Positions 31,321 through 42,000 of a stretch of 64,000 nucleotides of DNA are shown piece after piece. Location of the stretch: NCBI RefSeq assembly GCF_905220365.1, contig NC_061136.1:13433702-13497701 (forward strand). Reading direction: 5' to 3'. The stretch comes from Vanessa cardui. Lineage: Eukaryota > Arthropoda > Insecta > Lepidoptera > Nymphalidae. Within the stretch, counting starts at the first letter, position 1; the number at the start of each line of letters is the position of its first letter. Made by a program: the position numbers and the translations under genes. The notes under the pieces are model-generated. The model ran no database searches. It worked only from the letters and a program-made list of their open reading frames with translations, and was not told where the DNA came from.

Positions 31321-31656
31321 ATTTAATTACCGAGGATGAGCAAACTACAGTTAAATTATTATACATCCTGGCTAGAAAACAACGTACACGAAATCTACGC
31401 TTTTTTATTTTTAATATAGTATTGTACTGAGTAATTCGTAAAATCACTTTTGTATTGAGTTTACATACGTATATATATTACACTATACATAAAAGTACCA
31501 CCGGTTCGTTATATATTTGCTATCTAATAGAACAGGTTCAATAGTTACTTTTCCAGAAATTTAAATAAATATATTTGCGTTAGTTAATTAAAATTAAACA
31601 ATAATGCTGCATTCATAAATTTATAACGATTTCTTTGCAAACATTTAGTTCATGTC

Positions 31657-31706
31657 AACTTAATTTCATGAAAATGCTACGAGTAGCATTTTCATGAAAT
31701 TAAGTT
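31657..31706. repeat. Perfect 24-bp hairpin with 2-base loop
   Basis: The arms 31657-31680 and 31683-31706 are exact reverse complements around GA. No target duplication or homologous repeat is seen nearby. Confidence 0.95.
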
Positions 31707-32332
31707 ACGAAATTATTTCAAGGAAATAAAAATATATATATAATTATGTATTTTTAATAAACAAAAGCTCACTTATTGAGCTGTTTTTAATATAAGTTCT
31801 GAAATACCAATCAAGACAACACCACGCTTGTTTCTCGCAAGGGTATATACTGACAAGTCATGCTGGAAAGAGATAAGCCTTTTCAGCCTGACTCAGCCTT
31901 CACAAGAGGCTTACCGATTAGGTTTAAACTGAATACAACTGTATACCTGTAAATACTCAAGGTCAGGGGATAATGTTCGAGGTCACAGCAAGAGTCATCG
32001 TTTATTATGAAAAGTCCAAGATTATAAGATATGTCAATGTTCGTTATTTGTCTGGTTTTTCGATTTTTGGTATCGAAAGCTCGACGCTCGGTGTGGGAGG
32101 ACTGGGAGGACAAATACGGGTGAGGTGTGGTAACGACGAGTACACACGCCGTGTTGACTCGACCCAAACGCCATTACTGAGGCCTTGACCTCTTACACTG
32201 GCATCCCATAGAACGATGCTTAGTTTATGTATCTAATACACTATCAATTAATTAAAAAGGTCTTTAGGTATATCGGGAACTTATTTCAGAATTTCTGCTG
32301 TTCTGATGGTAAAAATTAAGGATTCCTAACAT

Positions 32333-32420
32333 CGCCAAAGCGACACCCTTGGAAACTGATGTGATGTCCACTGACTCACTCATCCTTCTATCTGTAACAC
32401 AACAATCCTTTATTATTGCT
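32333..32420 (-). repeat. Family B fragment, reverse
   Basis: 'gacacccttggaaactgatg' through 'gactcactcatcc' to 'aacacaacaatcc' is the reverse of the centre of family B. Confidence 0.55.
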
Positions 32421-33549
32421 GATTGACAGTAAAATATACATAGATTTACAGGGTTGTAAAAGGAATACAGTCTACTGAAAATCGTTACGTTTTTTGTCGA
32501 TACATTGAAATTGAAACTCTAACTTTATGTTAGATTGATAGTATATTAATTTTATTATTGCTGTACTCATTCATGAATTATTAATTATGTATGTTAAATG
32601 AAAACTACTAAATCTAAAGTATGCCGGTGTCATAGATATTTCGTACTTTGTCTAGAAATCTTGTGAGTATCCCATATATGATGTAAGCCCTATAAATATT
32701 AATGTAAAAAAGGTTATACCCTTTTTTAGTGGGTGGAGACATTTTCAACACAAAAATAAAAATTAAAGTGATAAAAAATTATTTACCATATATGCTATAT
32801 GTATAGACCTAATTATAACTGAATAATTTAAATTGTAGGTACGATATGTTAACAAAAATTTGGCTAAACATCCATAAAAATCCGCCCAATTAAAAACGTC
32901 TTCTTTATAAAATAATGACAAAGACACCGAGACACTTTCGCATTTATAATACTAAAACTAGAAATATAGATGCAATATGTATTTTAGAAAAGACTCTCGC
33001 CAATAATCTTGTACACGGCCAAATCAAGACTCAAAATTAAACGCATTGACCGATCAAAATAATTTATACGCGATTTCTCTAAAATTAATCTATGCATGTT
33101 TAAATAGTTAACACGACCGTACTGCACGTAACAGTGTATCGAGCACGTGAAACTTGCGTGATTTCGTACGTAAGTTCAATCACTATTTGTCCGGCTTCAT
33201 TATAAACTTCACCGCGCTACAGATAGAGCAGGGCTGTGGCAAATGTTTATTTTCCATAAGGTCAAAGGTCAGAGATACCACCAAATGTCTGTGGTTTAAA
33301 TTTTTTAAGACTTTTTTTTTATATTTGGGCAATTTTCAAATACAAGGGCACATTTCATAGAAGATGGCTGTATTAGCGTTCAATGTCTATGTTTTGAATA
33401 ACTACTGAATTAGTTTAGTATGAAGTAAGTTTATATTTGGTAAAATAATACTTGGATAGCTGAAACTATTTTTTTATCTTAGATTGAACCTATTCTTGGT
33501 AGTATAAAAAGTTTTAAGTTGGAGAGCGTATCGTCCACTTTGACGTTTG

Positions 33550-34390
33550 AAGTCAGTGACGTAAAACGTCATGACGTTTTTAAATAGCGTTTCATTAATT
33601 CATCTTTCTATCAACGCGTGTTATAATGGTTACAAATAAAACAAGATCACTTGCCAACTAAACTATTATTAGCAATTTATAATTCAAAATTAATACATCG
33701 ATCACAATGTTCCATATTATTAATATCGAAAAAATAGGTTTACATAGAAGGATCATAGTAAAAGATTTCGGCGCTTAGGCCCTTTTTCCATTCCACTGAT
33801 TATGTGTATTGACAATTTGATTGATAATAAATATAAAATTAATGAAAAAAATAGGGTTATGCGATGTTTTTATTTTTGTGTTTATTTTAAAGATAATCAT
33901 ATAGGATAGACAAGTATATCAAAAATCTAAAACACTGTAATATACTGCGGTTTCAAAGTGTTAATTTAAATTTTCGCGCGAAAACGGATCTATATTTCGT
34001 ATGACGTCACTGCTGTCTATCACTGCCCCGCTGATCGTACTTGTCCTAGCTGGATTTCATGCTTATGCATTTTTTCTTGACCTTTGAGACACTTTCTTGT
34101 AAAAATTTTAAACGAACTATCGATACTCGGAAAAAAAGCTTTATTGACGTATATTTTGTTCCAATTTGTTCATTTGCTTCAATAAAGTTTTCAAATAAAT
34201 GGTTTTCGACTGGACCTTCTGACACAAAACTGAGATAAAAGTGGTTTCAAGCTGAAAAAAGGAATGGAGTCTGCTTTGACAACCCCAACTTCCATTTTAA
34301 TTCGAAAAACGCAATTAATTTTTGTTTCAAAGTTTAATTTCTTACAACTATAACCTCAAATAAGTAGTCATAACAGGTGTGACGTCACTG
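33550..34390. promoter_or_regulatory. Cluster of CRE palindromes and an E2F-like palindrome
   Basis: Perfect TGACGTCA sites lie at 34002-34009 and 34380-34387, with half-sites at 33552-33580. A perfect TTTTCGCGCGAAAA lies at 33971-33984, matching the E2F consensus core. The block lies 7.5-8.3 kb upstream of the SV2-like start codon and could be an enhancer, an unannotated promoter or repeat-derived DNA. Confidence 0.3.
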
Positions 34391-35267
34391 AACGCGACAT
34401 TAGTGTTTTGAAATACGTTCCGTTTCACGTTACTTTAATTCGTAATTATTGTTAAAAAACAAAATATGTCAAATATAAAGCTTGCAGTGGCCGTTCTTTT
34501 GTATTTTTTAAACATGTTATTAGCAAATTTTTTATAAATATTATATTTGCATGTTCCCTATTATCGTTACCTAAAACCTACAACTGAGAATGGAAATGTA
34601 ATAAACACATGAGAACTCAATAGTATTGATGTAAACATACGTCCCTTTGCACTTTCAGCGTTATGCCGTGTCTAAGTTTTTGGCAACCCTAAGAGTTGAA
34701 CGAGAGATACAAACTCCACTCAGCGGCATTACAAAGTCCAACGAGCATAGAGTTATTTTAATCACATTTTATACATAACATACTCGAAGTTGTCTTATAA
34801 ACTGTTGTCGTATGTATGAAACACTATACACTCGAGCTAGTACTTTTACCAATATAATAAATGCAAAGGTAAATATAACGTTTCATTACATAATCATGAC
34901 GTATTTTCTGCACTAATTCTGATCTAATTTGACATAGTTAATTTGTAATATATATATAGATCGAATCTTACATAATCTATTCGGTACATATGAAACCAGA
35001 ATGGTTCTGGATGATGATAGCGTTTTTTCCTCCGCTCCGATCTTCTTTGGGGTAACTGCTTGGCAAAGATATAGATATACTGTCTTAACTTTCAGGCTTC
35101 TTCAGCAAAATACCACACTCGAGGATAAGTCATTGCCGTTCCCATTGGAGCCACTCTGGGACGGTGGGATTCCACGTGCTATACAAATCGCCAATGACGC
35201 CAATATACATAAAGCCTCATTCACTTCATAACTAAATCGTACCTCTAGATGTGGTGGTGTCGTAATT

Positions 35268-35500
35268 ATTAAGGCTTTGTGTAAATCTGCATGGGTAGGT
35301 ACCATCCACTTAGCAGATTTTCAACCACACTGCTATTCTGTTGCGTTCCGGTGAAAGGTGAAGCCAGTGTAACTACAGGCACGAGTGATCAAAGGTGGCA
35401 TCAAAGTTGGTGGCGCATTGGCTACCAAAGGAAAGGCTAATATTTCTTACACTGGCAATATCTATAGGCGTTGGTGAACAATATTTAAAAAAAAAAAATC
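35268..35500 (+). repeat. Family B repeat, diverged
   Basis: 'aaggctttgtgtaaatctgc', 'gggtaggtaccatcca' and 'gttggtggcgcattggctac' are recognisable. Several deletions are present, and the A-run at 35489-35498 marks the end. Confidence 0.65.
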
Positions 35501-36051
35501 TTTTCTAGTTTATGTGATCGTCAATTGTTAATTTAATTGATTTCGCACAAGAAATGTATATTTACCTAAATTATTATTGGTATGTATTTACATAACTATA
35601 TTTTTATGAGATTGACTGACTGAGATTAGTTATAATCTCCCATGTTTCGCTTCCAAGATGTCACAACTTAATACAAAAACAAAAGGTATTATGTCAATCG
35701 ACGTCAATGATCTGAGTAACTTCCATTTTGATTGCAATTATGTTTGACAATTGGCTTGCAGGATATGAACCATTGTTACACCAGCTATGTTAAAATTAAT
35801 AAAGTTGTATAACGATAATACAACGGTGCTGCTAACTGCAAGTATTTTTAAACTCATTGAAGAGTTAGCCGCTTTGACAAAACCGCGTTAACGCATCACA
35901 AAGTTTCAAAGTTTATTCTAAGAGAACTGCATCTACGCTTACGCACACCTAGTTCAATGTATATATGTTTATATAGCTAAATTAGGAATCTTATATAATT
36001 AAGAAGTTAAATAATCAATAAGACTCTTGATGTAACATAATATTATCATCC

Positions 36052-36146
36052 CTATGCTCCAAACCCTCTCCTTAATGGAAGAGGAGGCCTTATTCCAGCA
36101 GTGAGAAATTTACAGGCCGTTACTTTACTTTACTTTACTATACTTT
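36052..36146 (+). repeat. SINE-A 3' fragment, subfamily 2
   Basis: 'ctccttaatggaagaggagg' and 'aatttacaggccgttacttt', with a (TTTAC)n tail. The head is missing. Confidence 0.8.
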
Positions 36147-36989
36147 ACCAATCCAGAAGGAAATTATATTCGTTTCAGAAAATGTTACATATTATTATTT
36201 GTTTACTATTTTATTGCATCACTTTTGACGATACGCAAAATTAAAATAAATAAGAAGAAAATACTATACTCACGCCTAATAAAATCATTAAATAACATAA
36301 AACAGTAATAGGAATTATTTTGAAGTTTTCGTTTGAGAAAACTTAAAATTCTTTATGTTATATTTGGGAATAAACATGAATTGAAATAATGTAATGTGCT
36401 TTTCTCTGAAGCTACGCCCGTGTAGCATCTGTCGTTATCACGAGATGTTTGAGAGCGTTCGCGGATGTGGACTGCCCTAAGCGTCCGTAATTAAACAAAC
36501 AAAATGTAAACTCAAAAAAAAAAGTTATCATATATCAGTGTAGTATATTAAATATAAAAAATATTATATCTTTAGTACGCTTTCAAGGTACAGATAATAT
36601 AATTTGAAAGAGAAAATAGATAAAAGAACAGGAAAAACTTACAAAGACTACGATTACATAGAAGCTCTCGATTACAGAAACTTATTACCAATATATCACG
36701 TAATCTTAAAAAACAATTCATTGTTTATTAATTATTTAATTATTGTAACACAGATTACCGGGCGTTGGTCGCGTGCGCAAGGTCACAGTGGATGCTGCGG
36801 CCGTTGTATTCTTATCTCGTAGTTATCTTCACGGTCAAGAATAAATAGTGCGCAGAAACTCAACTCAAATTATTTTGTACAAAAAAGTACAAAGTCTCTC
36901 GTCATAAATCATGTCACTGCAATGGGTGGCGTTTGAACCCTCAGCAGGATGTGGTACTTGCTCATTAAAGGTATATTTACACGTAACAA

Positions 36990-37300
36990 GTCGAGATGGC
37001 CCAGTGGTTAGAACGCGTGCATCTTAACCGATGATTGTGGTTTCAAACCCAGGCAAGCACCGCTGATTCATGTGCTTAATTTGTCTTTATAATTCATCTC
37101 GTGCTCAGCGGTGAAGGAAAACATCGTGAGGAAACCAGCATGTGACAAATTTCATAGAAATTCTGCCACATGTATATTCCACCAACCCGCATTGGAACAG
37201 CGTGATGGAATATGTTCCAAACCTTCTCCTCAAAAGGGAGAGGAGGCCTTTAGCCCAGCAGTGGGAATTTACAGGCTGTCGTTGTTGTTGTTGTTGTTAC
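36990..37300 (+). mobile_element. SINE-A, subfamily 1, complete
   Basis: A well-preserved copy with the head 'gagatggcccagtggttaga', the 'ctcctcaaaagggagaggag' block and a clean (GTT)n tail at about 37277-37297. Confidence 0.88.
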
Positions 37301-38079
37301 ACGTATAGTAATAGTATTTCTATGAATATTCGTTTAAAATATTCATTACTCGGTTATGACAATAATAAAGAAGATAGTTAAAAAATGGTGCAGAATAACT
37401 GATATAATTAATCTCTATTTAATGAACACAGATATGTAATGTAATTATTGAAAAGCGTAAAAAGTTAGTAGCATCTTCTTCTGAGTTTAATCTACATTTC
37501 GAACCGAACTTAAGATTTTATTTAATCATGTAAAATTTCATAATAGTTTTCAGATACCTTATGACGACTTAACGTCAGATACATAAAAATAATAACACGT
37601 AAAAGACACGAATTTGTCGGTCTGTGTATCAGCTCATTTTCATTGCTATACTTTTCCTAAAACATAGTCTGATCCTCGCCGGTAATTCCAAACCGTCACC
37701 AGCTATTTATGATAGAAAGTCACACCCCACCCATGGCTTTTCTACCATCAGTGTCGTCAGGATGTGTTCTACCCTTTAGAACTAGTTCTATTGCTAGATT
37801 CATATTTAAGGAATTTTAATGGCGGTTAATTATGGTTTATGATGGTTCAATGCTCTGCATTAGAGATGTTTTTAATGAATATGCATTTTCATTTAAGCCA
37901 TACTGCGAAAGAATACTTCATTTAAAAATACGTAAATACAGTCGTAAATTGCATTCAAATAAATGAGTTTATTAACGTTTTTGAAACAAGGGATTTGCAT
38001 AAGTTCCACGTAAAGAGGATAATTCTCGCTAAGATCGATGACCTTTATGAACGAATAGATTTTTATAACAAAGACTTTG

Positions 38080-38225
38080 TTTTTTTTTTTTTTTTTTTTT
38101 ATGGCATAGGAGGCAAACGAGCAGGAGGCTCACCTGATGGAAAGTGACTACCACCGCCCATGGACACCTGCAACACCAGGGGACTTGCAGGTGCGTTGCC
38201 GGCCTTTATGTGCATCTCCCCCTCT
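38080..38225 (-). mobile_element. Short retroelement with poly(A) (family F), reverse
   Basis: A 21-base T-run (38080-38100) is the reversed A-tail. It is followed by 'ataggaggcaaacgagcagg', 'gctcacctgatgg', 'accaccgcccatgg' and 'gcaggtgcgttgccggcctt', a repeat I recognise as common in Lepidoptera (3' end of a SINE or LINE). Confidence 0.65.
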
Positions 38226-38339
38226 TGCTTTGATAATTAAATTCCAAAGATCTTTACATTCTGGTACCGTTTCAGTATCTGCTTTCGTTATCGCCATTTA
38301 ATAATAATAAAAAATGTTTTTGGTATGAAGTTGGCTAGG

Positions 38340-38530
38340 CTGTTTTGATCAGCGTCACGGCGCCACGGTAGCATGCGTAAGCGATCCCGTGGCGCCCTCC
38401 GAAAGACGGTTAGGGTACCGCTGATTTTTAGCAGGGAGTACACTGCCACCCCCCCCCCCCCACCACACACACACACACACACATTTTTCATCACGTGGGG
38501 AAAGCGTTTTTCCAGCGATAAAAAAACTGC
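38340..38530 (+). repeat. GC-rich retroelement 3' end (family E), copy 2
   Basis: Same motif order as 1-150. The C-run (38449-38461) is followed by a (CA)n microsatellite (38464-38483) and then 'catcacgtggggaaagcgtt' and an A-run. An associated block, 'cccagggcccgcgatcgata' (38579-38598), has a relative at about 50980-51050. Confidence 0.65.
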
Positions 38531-39119
38531 TGTTTTGATCAGACCCCGCTTTGCCATTGGGCACATTGGTTAAGCGCCCAGGGCCCGCGATCGATAAGTA
38601 TATGTGATTGTTAATAAAATTAAACCTATACCCTTCTTTATATAGGGGCCCCATTATCTTAATATGGCTACGGCTTCTACGAGTTTAAAGACGATAATGG
38701 TTTTAACAAGTGGTGGCACCTGCAGCGGGCTTACTTCACGTTATAAACAGCTGCTGAGTTTACTTCATTCCGTAGCCTAGAATAGGAAACACCGGACGAA
38801 GAGTCTTAGTTCTTAAATAAGAATGAAACTGGTCTTTAGTATAACTATCCCATATATAAAAAGCAGAATCTTAGATTGAATTTAAGATTCTGTGCCAATG
38901 TATATAATTGATGCTCTGTGAATTTGCGATTAGAGTACAATATATTTTTAATATGATATATCATATGTTAAAGTAAAATATATTCATATTGTAAATTGAA
39001 TAAATGAGTGTTTAACATAGTTGTTTTTGCTCTATGAGACATTTTCTTACACTGGCTGAAAGAAATGTTTGATGAACAGTACATTTCAGGCATCTTACTG
39101 GTATTAGTCTGCATAATTT

Positions 39120-39270
39120 GTAACTCAAACTCAAACTGCTTATTCAATATAGAAATATTATACTTTCTTATTGATGGTCAATTGAAACAGTCCCACCGGT
39201 TCGGAAAAGAAAATACTCTGATCTGAGAAGAACCGGCGAAAGATACTCAGCAGTTTAAAAGAAACTTAAC
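39120..39270 (-). repeat. LINE 3'-end fragment (family D)
   Basis: 'cccaccggttcggaaaagaa' and 'gaagaaccggcgaaagatac' are in reverse. It is the same diverged subfamily as 21097-21205. Confidence 0.65.
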
Positions 39271-39537
39271 AGATTGTTACTATTGTGTCTAAGTATATTT
39301 TGGACACGCAGAAGTTTATTATGGAGACGAATTCCTTGCCACAGGAAAAAGCGTATCCTTATTTTTCGAGTTTATACAATGATTATCACTGATTCTATAA
39401 GAAGTATCTATGTTATTGTTAATATGTGTATATTCTCAATAACATAGAACTTCACGTGATCGTGACACAATATATTTACAGTTGCAATATGTTAATATAT
39501 TGTGACGCAAGTACATTATTGAGAATTTTATGCATGA

Positions 39538-39690
39538 CTACAGGGTAGGTACCTCCTACTCATCATAATATATTCTACCACAAATCAGCAATACTTTGTA
39601 TTGTCGTATTCCGACTAAAAAATCTTTGAACGAGTGAACTACAGGCACAAAGTACATTATAACATAGGAAATGCAAGGAATGGTTAAATT
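39538..39690 (+). repeat. Family B fragment
   Basis: 'agggtaggtacctcctactc' through 'gaactacaggcacaaag' to 'aaatgcaaggaatggttaa'. Heavily diverged. Confidence 0.55.
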
Positions 39691-39943
39691 TAAAAACTTT
39701 TAAGCAAAATCAATTATGTATAATTTCAGCTATAGCCTTAAAAACGCATCTTGTACATAGTCCTTGCCTGTATTTTAGTCATACCTAAATAACGTTGATT
39801 TACAATAAACAGTAATTATTTGTATTCAACTGTGTTTACAATATTTAGTAAAATGACTAGAGACAATTCAATTTTATTCAAAATTAGTCAAATGACTAAT
39901 GACTAGAGACAATATTTAGTCAAATGACCAAAGGCCAATCAAA

Positions 39944-40258
39944 TGAGAGCCGAGATAGCCTAGTGATTAAAATGCGTACATGATGACCGATGATCACTGG
40001 TTCAAACTCAGACAAGCACCACTGAATTTTGACCTGCTTATATTGGGTTTATAATTCATCTCGTACTCGGCGTTGAAAACATCGCGAGGAAATCTGCATT
40101 TGTCTAATTTCAACGACATTCTGCCATATGTGAAAGCACAAACCCGCATTGGAGCAGCTAGATACAATATGCTCGAACCTTCTCCTCAAAGGGAGAGGAG
40201 ACCTTGGCCCAGCAGTGGGAAATAGACAGGCTGTACATGCCTTTGCTTTTGTTGTAGG
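39944..40258 (+). mobile_element. SINE-A, subfamily 1, diverged
   Basis: The head 'gagagccgagatagcctagt' and body carry many substitutions. The 'ctcctcaaagggagaggaga' block and a 'ttttgttg' tail follow. This is an older copy. Confidence 0.8.
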
Positions 40259-41730
40259 TACACGTCCTTCTTATTTTTTGTAAAGTAAAGCCTCTTCTTA
40301 CGATCATGTATAGAAAAATGAAAGTCATTCAATTGAAGAATGATATTGTTTGCGTTCAACGGTTTCATTCACTTTTACATCATTCTGTTTTTATTTACAT
40401 AATATATAAACAATGCTTTGTTAAATATATAATTATGTATGATGTAGTATTAAAAGAACAAAGATTGTATGATTGCGAACGTATATATGTATATTAGGGG
40501 CATTTCAGCAAAACCTGTATATTTATATAAACTGCAATAATTTTAAAGTTCATTGACATTAATCAATTATGTTTGTTTTAATTATTTTATTGCATTTCAC
40601 TTTGACATTATATTTTTTAATAAAATGTTACATTTTTATCTTTTAAACGACACACTCTGACCTAAATGTAATAACAGTTCATATGCACATATAAATATAT
40701 GTATGTTAGTATGACTGTGTGACAACATTCGATATCATTTGACTGATCATCAATATTTTTCATGAGGCAGGTATCTGTGCACCGATTGTCATGATAGCTG
40801 GTATGCTTACAAAGCCATGACTTCTGCTGTTTCTTTTTCTTCTTTTCCATGCAGTTATCCCAAACGATTCATATGTTCGCATATACCCGAAATTTCAGAA
40901 CATCTATTCGTCTTTATATTGATAATTTCAAATCTAAGCTCTCCAGTTTTTGCCACCGGTCCTACAAGCAAGCTACAGCTGTCAAAATGACGTCATCAGA
41001 AAATATTATCCATCAGGGTGCCTCTTTATGGATGTCTGTCCAATATCATTGGAAAGAGGTATCTAGTAACCACAGATACTAGACAAATATTAGTAGTATT
41101 GCTATAGCTACAGTAACATCGAAGCTAGCAGCAATGCGAACTTTGTACCGACTTCTATACTACAACGGCTGAAAAGAGCCAGGACAAAGTCTGATAAATA
41201 AGATATATTTTTAAACATAGAACAACTAAATTATTATTATTACTACAATCACGGTATCTTTTTAAAGCTGGAATAAAACCTGGAATCCATTAGCGATTAT
41301 AAAGCAAAAGCAGTCACGTAAATCATTTTAAACAAAGATATTTCGAAATTCATGTTGACACTGGTAAATATTTTACACTGAAATAACGATCATCATAAAA
41401 AATAACCTCATCTGAGTTGATATAATCATAAGGTATCGTTACTTACTTTCTTTAACCAAACAATAATACCTTCAGTGGTTTGTCCTGATTTGTGAAATTA
41501 AAAAAAACCTAAAAATTCTAAATCAAGTAAGTAAAGTAAGCAACCCGGCCATAAATCTACAGAACCATAGTACGCTTGAAAAAGCAATAAAATATCAATA
41601 TTTGGCTAATTTACTCTTCCTATACAATAGCAATAACTATTTTGATGTCGGTCCATATTTACAATAGATAGCAGCTGGAGGAAAACCGAGCACTTGTTTG
41701 CAAAGCACACAATCAGATCCAGAAGCAAAC

Positions 41731-41885
41731 TATAAAGATATTATCAGTTGATTCTATAAAACAACGCATGGAAACTGCGCTACCTCACTTCAGCTACTGA
41801 TTTTAAGTATGCCAGTGGTATTTAAAATTCGCCACATGGGCAATCGGTTTCAAAATTTTCGATACCCTTAAATCGTTGGTCAAAA
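41731..41885 (+). promoter_or_regulatory. Candidate core promoter and 5' UTR of SV2-like gene 2
   Basis: Two TATAAA boxes (41731-41736 and 41755-41760) lie 126-150 bp before the ATG, with an initiator-like TTCAGC near 41789. The spacing from the second box is a little long. A more distal promoter with a non-coding exon is equally possible. Confidence 0.3.
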
Positions 41886-42000
41886 ATGGTGGCAATCAAG
41901 ACGGATGTCGAAGCTCCAGCTGTTAAAGAAGACATACCACATGACCACCTGTACAAAGTGACCGGTTTATCGTCGACAAATTTAGAGAAATTGGCTCAAG
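41886..42000 (+). CDS. SV2-like gene 2, exon 1 (start codon)
   Basis: ATG in context CAAAAATGG opens 38 codons (MVAIKTDVEAPAVKEDIPHD...) plus one base, then the donor G|GTATTT. It was too short to stand out as a free ORF. It is accepted because its phase 1 end fits exon 2 (G|AG = Glu) and it encodes a typical acidic cytosolic leader. Confidence 0.85.

Larger units (their letters stand above)
28811..41700. other. Intergenic region between divergent SV2-like genes
   Basis: I see no exon that can be supported. The region holds AT-rich unique-looking DNA, SINE and B-family copies, LINE tails, a perfect hairpin (31657-31706), a CRE/E2F-site cluster (33550-34390) and a GC-rich repeat pair (38080-38530). 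Open frames at 29291-29476, 30301-30534, 33154-33360, 35001-35231 and 40849-41082 have no recognisable domain or splice context. Confidence 0.5.

Noticed and set aside
32333..32420. Strict strand bias of family B
   Set aside because: All the longer copies are on the plus strand, but reverse fragments exist here and at about 10714, 24043 and 25755, so the bias is not absolute and the sample is small.
35001..35231. Short gene with frame starting MVLDDDSVF
   Set aside because: No splice context, no recognised domain, and a diverged repeat directly follows. Not distinguishable from chance.
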